DNA of 64,000 nucleotides from CAZJFH01 sp964545205 (lineage in GTDB: Bacteria; Pseudomonadota; Alphaproteobacteria; Rhodospirillales; Magnetospirillaceae), in the NCBI GenBank assembly GCA_964545205.1, contig CAZJFH010000010.1, positions 1-64,000 of the forward strand, given 5' to 3'. The position numbers and the translations under genes were made by a program. The notes beneath the pieces are model-generated. The model saw nothing but the letters and a program-made list of their open reading frames with translations. It ran no database searches and was not told the origin of the DNA. Positions 9,151-18,166 of the stretch are shown here, piece after piece; position 1 is the stretch's first letter; the number at the start of each line of letters is the position of its first letter.

Positions 9151-10886
9151 TGGCGCGGATGTACCCCGACGTGCCGCCGGGCGATCTTGAGCATACCTCT
9201 GAGGAGCCCGTCTACGTGGCGCTGCGTAATCAACTTGGAGATGACTACGCTGTTCTACATTCCTATCCGTGGCTGCGGCCTTGGCGCGGAGACGCGCTCC
9301 TTGAGGGCGAGGCCGACTTCGTGGTGATCCATCCTCACCGCGGGATTTTGGTGCTCGAGGTGAAGGGCGGGGAAACGATCCGGCACGACGGGCGGCGGTG
9401 GTTCCGCGAGACGTTGAGCGGCTTGAAGGAATTCCAGGACCCCTTCGTCCAGGCACGGAGAAACATGCATGCGCTACTTGACATTGTTAGGGAGCGCTCC
9501 GGCCGGCGGCTCTCCAAGGAGGACATGGCGCATGGATACGCGGTCGTCTTCCCCCACCTCGATTACGAGGGCTCGCCGCCTCCGCATGCCGAAAATGCAA
9601 TCATTATCTCCCGCAAGCACCTGCCCATGATGGCGCAGGCGATCGAGGCCGCGTACAAGGCGTGGACAGGCACAGCGTACCCGCCAAAGCCATTGACGCA
9701 CGAGCAGTACCGGATGCTCTTGAATGACTGCCTCATGCCGAAGTTTCGGGTGTTCCGGCCTGTAGGGCCCGACATCGCTACGGCGGCGGAGCGCCTCCTC
9801 GAACTAACTGAGACGCAGGCGCAAGTGTTTGAGGGATTGTACGTCCAGGAACGAGTCCTCGTTGAGGGCGTCGCCGGCTCCGGGAAGACGATCCTTGCCC
9901 TATATCGCGCGCTGGCGTTCGCCCGTGAGGGCAATCGGACGCTCTTCGTTTGCTACAACAAGGATCTGGCAGCGTGGCTGCGTACGCACGTCGAGGAGGA
10001 TGCGACGACTGCGGACTTCCGTAGTCTCCTCACTGTTAAGCACTTCCACTCGCTCGCAGCCGATCTCGCAAAGGACGCCGGTATAGAGTTCCGCCCGCAA
10101 TCAGGAGGCGCACCGACGGATTCGTTTTGGAACGACGAAGTTCCCGATCTCGTGGAGCAGGCCATCCTCAATCTCGGCGATGCGGCGCAATACGATGCTG
10201 TCGTCGTCGACGAAGCGCAGGATTTCTGCCTCGGGTGGTGGTACGCGCTGACCAATTCCGTCTTGTCAAACCCGGACGGGCCTCTATACGCCTTCTTGGA
10301 CCCGAACCAATCGCTTCGTGGCGAGGTCCAGTGGCCTGACGTTGCGTTCGGCGCTCACTTCAAGCTGACGATTAATTGCCGCAACACGCAGCGAATTGCA
10401 GCCGCGAGCGCATCGGTCCTCTCGCTTACGCCGCACATCTTCAAGCGAGCGCCAGTCGGTGGCGCGCTGAGGGTCCTCCGGGCTGGATCGGACCGACAGC
10501 AGAAGGGCCTCGTGCTCCAGGAACTTCGATCATTGCTGCAGCGCGAAGGCGTGACGCCTCAGCAGATCGCCGTCATCGGGCCTGCCGCAAAGGACAGGGG
10601 CAGCCTCGCCGACGTGAGCAGTGTCGACGGCGTACCGCTCGTGACGTCCGCGCTGGCTTGGCGTTCGGGCGGCGGTGTGCTCGTGACCACGGCGCGTTCC
10701 TTCAAGGGGCTCGAAGCCGAGGTTGTCATTCTCTATGATCTCGGCGGGTTCAGTTCGCTGTTCAAGCGTGAGGATCTGTACGTGTCATGCACGCGCGCAA
10801 AGGTGCTACTCGTCGCAATCGTGCACGGTGAGCAGTGCAGGGAGGTGATTGCTGTGGCTCAGGCAGCATCAGAGGCAGAGCGTTGA
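9150..10886 (+). CDS. NERD nuclease-like domain fused to UvrD/Rep-type helicase
   Basis: A 578-residue protein. Residues 20-150 form a NERD domain; EGEADFVV (about 52-59) and LEVKGG (about 68-73) give the D...ExK core of restriction-like nucleases. An SF1 helicase follows with Walker A GVAGSGKT near 238-245, motif II VVVDEAQDF near 350, and late motifs ARSFKGLEAEVV near 517 and YVSCTRAK near 547. The start ATG overlaps the TGA of the helicase gene upstream (TGATG), and its own TGA overlaps the next ATG in the same way, so the three genes form one coupled operon. A longer reading from 8985 is open but would overlap the upstream gene by 166 bases and lacks homology-like sequence. Such fusions are common in defence loci; it may cleave or unwind DNA presented by the large helicase. 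Confidence 0.85.
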   Translation: MARMYPDVPPGDLEHTSEEPVYVALRNQLGDDYAVLHSYPWLRPWRGDALLEGEADFVVIHPHRGILVLEVKGGETIRHDGRRWFRETLSGLKEFQDPFVQARRNMHALLDIVRERSGRRLSKEDMAHGYAVVFPHLDYEGSPPPHAENAIIISRKHLPMMAQAIEAAYKAWTGTAYPPKPLTHEQYRMLLNDCLMPKFRVFRPVGPDIATAAERLLELTETQAQVFEGLYVQERVLVEGVAGSGKTILALYRALAFAREGNRTLFVCYNKDLAAWLRTHVEEDATTADFRSLLTVKHFHSLAADLAKDAGIEFRPQSGGAPTDSFWNDEVPDLVEQAILNLGDAAQYDAVVVDEAQDFCLGWWYALTNSVLSNPDGPLYAFLDPNQSLRGEVQWPDVAFGAHFKLTINCRNTQRIAAASASVLSLTPHIFKRAPVGGALRVLRAGSDRQQKGLVLQELRSLLQREGVTPQQIAVIGPAAKDRGSLADVSSVDGVPLVTSALAWRSGGGVLVTTARSFKGLEAEVVILYDLGGFSSLFKREDLYVSCTRAKVLLVAIVHGEQCREVIAVAQAASEAER

Positions 10887-11893
10887 TGATTGAGACTCTC
10901 ACGCGCAGCCAACTTTCTGTCGAACTCGGGTACACGGACCTTGAGGGCAACCCGAGCGATCATGCGATCGCCCAATTTATGCGGGACGCCATCGGGCGCT
11001 GGGGCATGTGTCCGAAGCGAGCGCTTCTCAAGCACGCCAGAGACCAACTCCGGGCCGGCGACGTCACAACGGACACCGTCCCTCGCGTATTTGAGCGACT
11101 TGTGTCGCTCGGCGAGTGCGCGGAGATTGCGGTCGGTCATGAGGCTTACGTCGCGCCTGCCGAGCCTCGCTGGGTGGCCTGCGGCGGAGGCCTGGCTGTG
11201 CTCCTTGGCCCCGTTGTACCGCCGGCCGAAACGCCCCGGTTGCCGGTGCTGGACCCCATGGACGTGGCGGTCCGAGTTCAGGTGGAGAGCGAGGAGCAAG
11301 CCGCGGCGCTCGAGGCGCACGGCGCCCGGCAGGTTTCGCTGGCCGAGTGGCTGCATCCGTTCGAATTCTTGCGTTGCGCTGCGCGGCGGACTGGCAACGC
11401 GGTCCGCGTTGATACGGTCACGCTCGCAACCTTCTGGGAACACTTGGTTGAAAGTGTCAACGGCGAAGGCCTACAGATCGGCCCCGACGCGGAGGTCCGA
11501 GCTGTGGTGGAGCAGCCCGGCGGCTACTTCGGGCGACACACCGCCGCCACGATTGAGGGGCGCTGGCGGGATGACATTCCGGACGGTGTCTGGTGCGCGT
11601 ATCGTCGTGGCCATGGTGACGGTCACTGGCTCCCGACGCTGGTCTCCATGGATGGCAATGATCGACGGGCCTTCGACCTGTTCGATGACGACGAGTGGCG
11701 GTGGGCGCTGCTCGCGCGTTCGTGGGCCATTGGTCCCGAAGAGGTGGTTCGGCGCTCTGGCGAAGAGGTTCATGTGACCTGGCCTCTCCCCGCCCAACTC
11801 CGCGCCGCATTGGACATCGTCGGAGTTCCCTGCGGGAAATGGCGGTGGCGAGTCGCCGCCGACGCCCCGGACCTCTGGTCGTTCATCGACTAG
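10886..11893 (+). CDS. Unknown 335-residue protein of the helicase operon
   Basis: I do not recognise a family. The N-terminus (about 1-90, SQLSVELGYTD to ERLVSLGECAEI) is helical and could be a winged-helix or helical DNA-binding module. The remainder is mixed and acidic, rich in Trp, with segments such as EWLHPFEFLRCAARR and FDLFDDDEWRWALLARSW. It has no signal peptide, membrane segment, Walker motif or obvious catalytic motif. ATG 10886 overlaps the TGA of the NERD-helicase gene. An in-frame ATG at 10835 lies inside that gene and is unlikely. The gene ends in an 11-bp convergent overlap with the SNF2-like gene. Its constant linkage in a coupled operon suggests an adaptor or specificity subunit, which is inference. 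Confidence 0.7.
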   Translation: MIETLTRSQLSVELGYTDLEGNPSDHAIAQFMRDAIGRWGMCPKRALLKHARDQLRAGDVTTDTVPRVFERLVSLGECAEIAVGHEAYVAPAEPRWVACGGGLAVLLGPVVPPAETPRLPVLDPMDVAVRVQVESEEQAAALEAHGARQVSLAEWLHPFEFLRCAARRTGNAVRVDTVTLATFWEHLVESVNGEGLQIGPDAEVRAVVEQPGGYFGRHTAATIEGRWRDDIPDGVWCAYRRGHGDGHWLPTLVSMDGNDRRAFDLFDDDEWRWALLARSWAIGPEEVVRRSGEEVHVTWPLPAQLRAALDIVGVPCGKWRWRVAADAPDLWSFID

Positions 11894-14800
11894 CGAGGCG
11901 CCTCGCACGGATAGCCGCAACGAGTTGCTTGCGCGGCCGCAGTTTGATCAGCGTGGCCGCGCAATTGCGGAGCCACGCCTCCCGCAGTTCCCAGTAAACC
12001 TCGCTCATGGCGGCGACATCGACGGCGGCATCACGGAATTTCTCCGCGCGCGTAATCTGGCTTCGGTTCCCGCGCTCCCGCGCATCGACCAGCGCCGCCT
12101 CGGCGCGCGTGACCTTATGCCTCGCCAACTCCAGCGCGTCGCGGGCCTCTTCCGCGACGATGCGGAGTCTTGCGCGCAGTTCGGACGCGAATGCCGGTAG
12201 CTCCGAGGCCCACAATGATCCACCGCATTTCTCATCAGCGCGCAGCCGATCTAGCTCGGCTTTGACTGTTGCGTCGGCCTCCGCGATGGCCCGCGCGCGG
12301 GGAAGGCCGTCGCGCCTGTGCGCCATCGGGTTGATCAGCGCCGAGATCCCCTGCTGAGTGACGTCCTGCCATCCGTTCGCCGTCTCGGACCTCACGCGGA
12401 GATTGGTCGCTGGCGTCAGGGCAGCCCGCAGCCACCGAGCGTCAGATTCGAGAGCACAATTCGCGGCCTGAGAGAACGGGGCAACCAACTCGATAAGTTG
12501 CTCGTTCGAAGACCTTGTCATTGCCGCTGCCACGGCGCACTTCGTCTCCTCAAGCGTGCGCTGATGGGCGAGTACCTCCGCTGGGTCCAGAACGCTCATC
12601 CTGAGCAGGAACCAGCCCGGTTCAGCGTGCTTCCATAATTCGTGATCGTCCAAGTACGTCACATCCAGCACCTGCGCCACGACTTGCCGGGCCCAGCCGT
12701 CGACAATTTCGTCATGGAGTTGGTCACCAAAATTCGCGAATCTGAGTGGCCGACGTTCGTGCCCGTCCTCAAGCGCCATCATTACATCGCGGCGCGGGGG
12801 GCTGCCGACGTCTCCGCGTCGGGTGATGAACGCGTGAGCGTGCCTCGGGTGCCGCTCGTGCGAGGGATCAGCGCCAAAACTGAACACGACTTGGGCGGTG
12901 ATAGGCTTATGCCCGTACATCCTATGCTCGCTAAAGCGGTACCAGAGCGTCCGAAATTTTTTGCCCGTGTCGGGGTCGGTATTCGAATGGACGTGATACT
13001 CTTCGGCCTTTCCGAGCAGCCGAAACATGGGCTCCATAGCCCGATCCCACGCCCTCGGCCCGACGGAAGAGTGGCCTGGGATGTCGCCGATCACCGGGTC
13101 GATCGGACGCATAGCGTCCAGACGCTCGCGCAGGGCGGTGGCCCATCGGACGTGCCACGGGAGGTGTGGCCGCAACGCGGAACTGAGTTCTTCTACGGCG
13201 TCCTCCGCCGCCATCGCCGCCGTCTGCTCCTCAAGCGCACGCCAACTCACAGTTTCGGGACGGAGCGCCGCGTCCTCAATCGCTTGGGCGACTTCCCCGA
13301 GGTGCGTGCCGTCAAGATTCACGCTTCGCTCAAATGCGTTGAACCGCTGAAGTACAGCAACCACCTTCTCGTCCACGAGTCCGCGCTGCGCGATCGTGTA
13401 AACCTCGATGGTCTGTGCGGCCCCCTCACCCGAGAACGCGGCGACGTTGCCGATTCGATCGAGGCGCCCAATCCACTGCTCAACTTCGTCCGGCTTCCAG
13501 GGGACGCTGTATAGCACCAGTACGCGCGCACACTGGAGATTGAGCCCAACCTGCGCGGCTTCGGGCGCGAACAGCACCTGCGCGTCGCCGCGCTGAAAGG
13601 CCTCCAGGTTCTCGCTGGTTTCATTGCCGAACCCGCCGAGGTCCTCCACGGCCTCTGTCTCCATCCCCTGGCGCACGCGAGCTGCGATGAGGGGGACGCG
13701 TGCTCCAATCGGGCCGATCTCAGGTAACCGCGCCTGCACCAGTTCGAACAGGTAGTCGACGGTCAGGTTGTCCTGCGCCGCCACGAGGACGCGCTCCTCA
13801 GGCGCGCGCGTCCAAATCGCTGCGAGCAAGTCGACTAGCGCGTCGGCTCTCGAGTCTCCGTTGCTCCTGTGGACGAGTGGCTTAACCAATTCAAGCAGGC
13901 CGTCACGGTCGTGTCCCTTGCGGCGGAAGAAATCGACGCGCTGCTCTAGTGACGGCGGGCTGAGAATGACGCGCTTAGCAAGAAGTATGGGATCGAACCG
14001 GGTGCTAAGGTCGTTGAGGTGGCTGAAGTACCTCCACATCAGCGCCTGGCGATCGACCTCTGCACCGAGAGGCTCCACGATGACGGGGCGGTGCTGCCGG
14101 CGAGGGAGTATACCGCTGAAATCGACCCGGCGGGTACGAATCACCCGACGGTAGGCGCAGAGCGCCATCGCGGTCTCCTTCAGTGAGTCTGGATCGGCCG
14201 CAGATGCCGCTTCGCGGTCGCGCGCGAGGATCACGTCAGCAACTCGCCGTGCAGCCCACTCGGGCCACTTCGAGAGATCGTCGCCGACCGCCAGTTCACT
14301 TGCTTCGTCCGCGACCTCCCAGCGCGCGCACATTGCGCGCTCGGGCTCAAGGAGCGCGAAGAGTTGTGCGTGCCGCTCAGGGCGCTGGAACGATGGCGTG
14401 GCGGTCAGCGCGAGCACATGTTCGAATTCGCCAGACACGCGGACAATGCGGTCCTGAAGGTCCGCGCGCAGCCGGTGCAACTCGTCGACGATGAGAACCT
14501 GATAGTGCGTTGGATCGATGTCCGTGAGCGCTAGCTTTGACGTCCCCGCAGCGTCCTTCTGCCGGAGTTGGTCCTCCCACGCGAGCCTAACGTATTGACC
14601 GTCTCCGGCCGCGTGCGTCTCGTAGGGCGCCGTGTGCGCGCGAGTCATCAATTCGTCCCGCCATTGTGGCACAAGCCTGTCAGGGACGATGACGAGGGCG
14701 CGCAAGTCATGGCGTTGCCTGCGGAGCGCGTTCAAGATCATCAGCGCTTGAACCGTCTTACCCAGCCCGACCTCGTCGGCAAGAAGATGTCTGACGCGAA

Positions 14801-14954
14801 CGTCTGTCAGGACACGAAGCACGTTCGCCACCTGGTGGGTGTAAATTGAGCCTGCCACTCCCAGCGCAGGCGCGAGCGGGGTGCGCTTCTCCTCCGCCTG
14901 CCGGCGGAGGGCCTGCAGATGCAGACAGAGATCGACGTATGGATTCCGGATCAT
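11883..14954 (-). CDS. SNF2/RapA-like helicase-ATPase
   Basis: A 1023-residue SF2 ATPase of the SNF2 type. A Q-like motif THQ (39-41) precedes Walker A DEVGLGKT (60-67), motif II DELH (157-160, with Leu where DEAH has Ala), TATP motif III (184-187), and a C-terminal helicase lobe with VGLNLQCARVLVLYSVPW and EQWIGRLDRIG near 500. The final 130 residues (EARDALELARHKVTRAEAAL onwards) look like a charged coiled coil. ATG 14954 overlaps the TGA of the upstream 1000-residue gene (ATGA), so that ATG was preferred over 14966. SNF2-type proteins act as double-strand DNA translocases in several defence systems, for example DrmD of class 1 DISARM. No methyltransferase partner is present here. Confidence 0.85.
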   Translation of the reverse strand: MIRNPYVDLCLHLQALRRQAEEKRTPLAPALGVAGSIYTHQVANVLRVLTDVRVRHLLADEVGLGKTVQALMILNALRRQRHDLRALVIVPDRLVPQWRDELMTRAHTAPYETHAAGDGQYVRLAWEDQLRQKDAAGTSKLALTDIDPTHYQVLIVDELHRLRADLQDRIVRVSGEFEHVLALTATPSFQRPERHAQLFALLEPERAMCARWEVADEASELAVGDDLSKWPEWAARRVADVILARDREAASAADPDSLKETAMALCAYRRVIRTRRVDFSGILPRRQHRPVIVEPLGAEVDRQALMWRYFSHLNDLSTRFDPILLAKRVILSPPSLEQRVDFFRRKGHDRDGLLELVKPLVHRSNGDSRADALVDLLAAIWTRAPEERVLVAAQDNLTVDYLFELVQARLPEIGPIGARVPLIAARVRQGMETEAVEDLGGFGNETSENLEAFQRGDAQVLFAPEAAQVGLNLQCARVLVLYSVPWKPDEVEQWIGRLDRIGNVAAFSGEGAAQTIEVYTIAQRGLVDEKVVAVLQRFNAFERSVNLDGTHLGEVAQAIEDAALRPETVSWRALEEQTAAMAAEDAVEELSSALRPHLPWHVRWATALRERLDAMRPIDPVIGDIPGHSSVGPRAWDRAMEPMFRLLGKAEEYHVHSNTDPDTGKKFRTLWYRFSEHRMYGHKPITAQVVFSFGADPSHERHPRHAHAFITRRGDVGSPPRRDVMMALEDGHERRPLRFANFGDQLHDEIVDGWARQVVAQVLDVTYLDDHELWKHAEPGWFLLRMSVLDPAEVLAHQRTLEETKCAVAAAMTRSSNEQLIELVAPFSQAANCALESDARWLRAALTPATNLRVRSETANGWQDVTQQGISALINPMAHRRDGLPRARAIAEADATVKAELDRLRADEKCGGSLWASELPAFASELRARLRIVAEEARDALELARHKVTRAEAALVDARERGNRSQITRAEKFRDAAVDVAAMSEVYWELREAWLRNCAATLIKLRPRKQLVAAIRARRLASR

Positions 14955-17953
14955 GGCCCCCCCCACCGGGCTTCGCGAGCCCTCAGCGCAAGATAGCGCG
15001 TGGCCCTGGCGACAGAGCGCTCGACCAAGAGGGTGTCAATGGCGGCTCGCCAGTCGGCCGCTACAGCCAGTTCCGGCGCCACCCAAAATGCGTAGCAGGC
15101 CTTGAGCGCATCCCGCGCCGGAACTCCGCCAGCGAAAGATTTGCGCGCCGAGGCGGCCCAAGCCGTGAGTTCATCGGCGACATCGTCCACGGTCATCTCG
15201 CCGACCTCGAGCGCCATGAGACGCGCTGCGCTGTCCGACGGGAGAAGCATGGCCGCAAGGGCTCGCACTTCGACGCGCTCCCGCACGCGGACGAACGCTT
15301 CGTCCCACTGATCCGGGCTTTGGCCAGGATCCGCTTCTTCAAGTTGCTCCGCTATCTCCTCCTGTCCGCGAGCGTGGCATCGCTCCGCAAGCACCTCGTA
15401 AGCTCTTGCGCATGCGCGATCGAGCAACAGATAGTCGTCCTCGTCTAGATCCGACGGCGGGCCGACGCGATCCCACAGTCCCGGGAGCGCCCGCCGAATT
15501 TCAGTCACAGTGAGCCGCCGGACCTGGGCCTCTTGCTCGTCGGTTAACTGTATGAGCCCGTCACGACCAAGTGACATCTCCTGACAGACTTTCTCGAGGA
15601 TGCCCCACTTGCTTTGGCGCGGGATCGTGCTCTCCGCCTGTGTCCACTCGGGGCCGCAGCAGACCTCGATAACCCACTCCTCGATGCGCGCTGTCACCTG
15701 TCCACGGTGGAGTTCACTGATCGCGCTCCGTGTTTCCGAAAGCGACCAGCGGAGGTACGCCTCCAGGAGTTCCTTGAGCCCAACCCCGGCCTGTGTCCCA
15801 CGCAGTCGCCTTTGGAGCCTCGGCCTAGTCGCGCTGGCGATGGCGAGATCGCGCAACTGCGCGCGCCTTGGCGCGACGCAGAGGGTGGTGAAGGGAGCGG
15901 CAGTCCCGAATTCTAGCGGGTCAAGCCCGATTGGCGCGAGCAGGTATGTCCCGCTTCCTACCACGCCTTCGGTTGGCGCGCGGACGGGATCATCGGCGCT
16001 GACGACGCCGAACCGGAGGGGCCCGACCTCGCTGAGCAGTTTGGGCTCCCCCCTAATATCCCACCAGCACGGACGGACGGCTCGCTCCAGTTCCCATGCC
16101 GCGCCGGCGAGGTGGCCAACCCTTACTCGGAGCGTGGCTGATTCGGCGCCGGATAAGACATCCCGAACATCGTCGGTGAGGAGGGCCTTCATTACAGCGT
16201 GCTCGGTGGAGACCGGCAGTGGGACCGAGCCGAGAGAGCCTGTCGCGCAGAACACGCGTCCGCCAGCCTCGAGATCCACCGTCAGCGCGAGGCCATCGAT
16301 CGGCGCCGAACTGTCGATCGCGAAACTCACACGTCCACCCAGGAGGGCCTGAATGGTCCGTTCCTCCGAGCGCAACTCGACACGGACGGGAACGCCGGCG
16401 GGGGGCGGTGCGTCGCATCCTCGAAACGCGTACTCACGGGAGTTCGTCTCACTGGAGACACGAAGCCGGTGCTCGCCAGCCTCGACCGTTATCCGCACGA
16501 CTTCGGTTGATCGCGCTTCAGCCGAATTTCCGTCGAGTTCAATGACAAACGGCGCGTCGCCGGGAGATCGTTGAGGAACCAGAACGCGGTTGTCACCCAC
16601 CACGAATGTCGGAACCTGATCACCGCGTATCAGGGATGGCATGCCAGCGAATCTCACTGACACGCCCAGCCGAACGTCGAAACCAAGTTGCGCAAGTGCG
16701 CGTGCACCTTCGGTACAGCCAGGATCGAGTTCGAAGCACCGAAGCGGTCCAACTTCGCCAACGATTGAACAATCCCGAGGGGGCTCATCATCCTTGCGGA
16801 TCAGCGCCCAGTACTTTCGGTGGCCCGTGATGGTCACTCCGGTGACCTGCCGTGCGAGGTCGCCCTCGGTGCTCACGGCGAAGAGGAGTGGCGGTGTTAA
16901 CGCCAGTTCAAAACCGAGAAGAACTGCCAAATCGTGTGCGTCTAGTCCTGCTGTATCAAGGTCAGGAAACAACGGCGCTTCCTTTTCAGGCATCGACGTC
17001 ATCTTCGTAGGGAAGAATAACCCTGACAGCAGTTGGTCGCTTGACACTCGCGCGGTGGCGCCCCAAAGCCGCGGCGCAAACCTCCGGCGACGGAGGGACT
17101 GGCGGAGCCGTTCCGCTATTGCCACGTCCAGCAGGGGGAAGTTTGCCTCGAGGTGCAGGATGTCGTGGGCGAACCGCAATCGGAACGCGCCTCTTGTCCG
17201 CGTGGTTGCCGGGAGTTCGAGTCCCCCGCCCGTGCTTGGCCGGGCCGCGCGCTGGATCCTCCGAGCCACCGCTATGCCACGCCGAGCAACGTCGTCCGCC
17301 TCAAGATCGGCGGAAAGTCGGCTCACGACTTCTGCGCTTAGTTCATGCCCCTCTCGCCGCAGCAGGCTACGAGTGAGCGAGACGACCACGCCGAAGTCCT
17401 CTAGGAGAGTTGCGAATCGCGCGGTCGGGAAAGCAGCGGCATCTCGGATCGCGCGGTAGAGCGTAGCATCGTCCGACTCGGTCAGAGCCACGCGGAAGTT
17501 CGAGAGTGTTGCGGCGAGTGGACGATGGAATTCGCAGGGCAGGAGTGCGTGGGTGATCGGCCAAGCGATCAGGTGAAATGCCTGCGCCCATGCCGTCGTT
17601 GGTGGGCGTGCTCCGCGGAAATGGTCCGATGCGATGACGAAAAGGTCCTTAATCCGCTGGCGACCCAGCGGCGGCACCTCAAACCCAAATTCATCCTCAA
17701 GGAGCGGCCAGAAGTCCGTTCCAGAGCCGCGGTACCGGTAGCCAACCTCTGTCGCAGCAACGAGCAGCGGCAGATGGAAATCGTTCCACCAGCCGCTGTC
17801 GAGAGAATGGAGCCGAAGGCTGGTCCGCACCGCTTTACGCAACGTGTCGAGTTCATCGACGTCCAACCCATGCTCTACGAAGAACACCGGCCCGTTGCGG
17901 GAATCACGCAGCGCGCGGAACCGCTCGGTGAGGCGGTGCTGGAGATCCCTCAA
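14951..17953 (-). CDS. Unknown 1000-residue protein coupled to SNF2-like helicase
   Basis: No catalytic motif recognised. The N-terminus contains GPVFFVEHGLD (about 21-31) and helical stretches. The middle third is rich in beta-type sequence (VVRITVEAGEHRLRVSS, RVSFAIDSSAPIDGLALTVD), suggestive of tandem beta-sandwiches. The C-terminal 250 residues are helical and acidic. Size and adjacency to a helicase recall STY4851/ECs_5259-type proteins of enterobacterial defence regions, but I cannot confirm homology from sequence alone. The only possible start near the frame opening is TTG 17953, because an in-frame stop lies 13 bases further upstream. Its stop overlaps the helicase start (ATGA), so the two are probably made together. 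The stretch 15217-15248 in this gene is the source of part of the IS filler. Confidence 0.7.
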   Translation of the reverse strand: MRDLQHRLTERFRALRDSRNGPVFFVEHGLDVDELDTLRKAVRTSLRLHSLDSGWWNDFHLPLLVAATEVGYRYRGSGTDFWPLLEDEFGFEVPPLGRQRIKDLFVIASDHFRGARPPTTAWAQAFHLIAWPITHALLPCEFHRPLAATLSNFRVALTESDDATLYRAIRDAAAFPTARFATLLEDFGVVVSLTRSLLRREGHELSAEVVSRLSADLEADDVARRGIAVARRIQRAARPSTGGGLELPATTRTRGAFRLRFAHDILHLEANFPLLDVAIAERLRQSLRRRRFAPRLWGATARVSSDQLLSGLFFPTKMTSMPEKEAPLFPDLDTAGLDAHDLAVLLGFELALTPPLLFAVSTEGDLARQVTGVTITGHRKYWALIRKDDEPPRDCSIVGEVGPLRCFELDPGCTEGARALAQLGFDVRLGVSVRFAGMPSLIRGDQVPTFVVGDNRVLVPQRSPGDAPFVIELDGNSAEARSTEVVRITVEAGEHRLRVSSETNSREYAFRGCDAPPPAGVPVRVELRSEERTIQALLGGRVSFAIDSSAPIDGLALTVDLEAGGRVFCATGSLGSVPLPVSTEHAVMKALLTDDVRDVLSGAESATLRVRVGHLAGAAWELERAVRPCWWDIRGEPKLLSEVGPLRFGVVSADDPVRAPTEGVVGSGTYLLAPIGLDPLEFGTAAPFTTLCVAPRRAQLRDLAIASATRPRLQRRLRGTQAGVGLKELLEAYLRWSLSETRSAISELHRGQVTARIEEWVIEVCCGPEWTQAESTIPRQSKWGILEKVCQEMSLGRDGLIQLTDEQEAQVRRLTVTEIRRALPGLWDRVGPPSDLDEDDYLLLDRACARAYEVLAERCHARGQEEIAEQLEEADPGQSPDQWDEAFVRVRERVEVRALAAMLLPSDSAARLMALEVGEMTVDDVADELTAWAASARKSFAGGVPARDALKACYAFWVAPELAVAADWRAAIDTLLVERSVARATRYLALRAREARWGGP

Positions 17954-18166
17954 AGCGCACCGCCATCAGATGCAGTGGCTGCGGCCGCGGCCGCGGCGTG
18001 ACTGCTACGATGGCAGGAATTCGCATCCGGCCTGGGAGAGAGAGTCTGTCGACAACAGGCCGTCGAACTAGAGCCATGGATCACGCCAACTGTCATGTGG
18101 AGCCCCCCGCTTGACGAGGCGCGGGTTCCGTCCATCACGCCTCCCCATCCTCAGTACACCATATCG
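17954..18166. other. Intergenic break in the minus-strand island set
   Basis: A 213-bp gap separates the DruA-like gene from the 1000-residue gene, whereas all other joints on this strand overlap or are 3 bp apart. It may carry an internal promoter, but I see no clear -35/-10 pair. A GCGGCC tandem (about 17980-17998) is simple high-GC sequence. Confidence 0.4.

Noticed and set aside
2977..14954. Class 1 DISARM
   Set aside because: A DUF1998 helicase and a SNF2-like protein are present, but no DNA methyltransferase, DrmA or phospholipase-D protein, and the DUF1998 protein has the size and helicase core of DruE.
17978..18000. GCGGCC tandem as a regulatory repeat
   Set aside because: Simple GC-rich sequence of a kind common in this genome, no dyad specific to a promoter.
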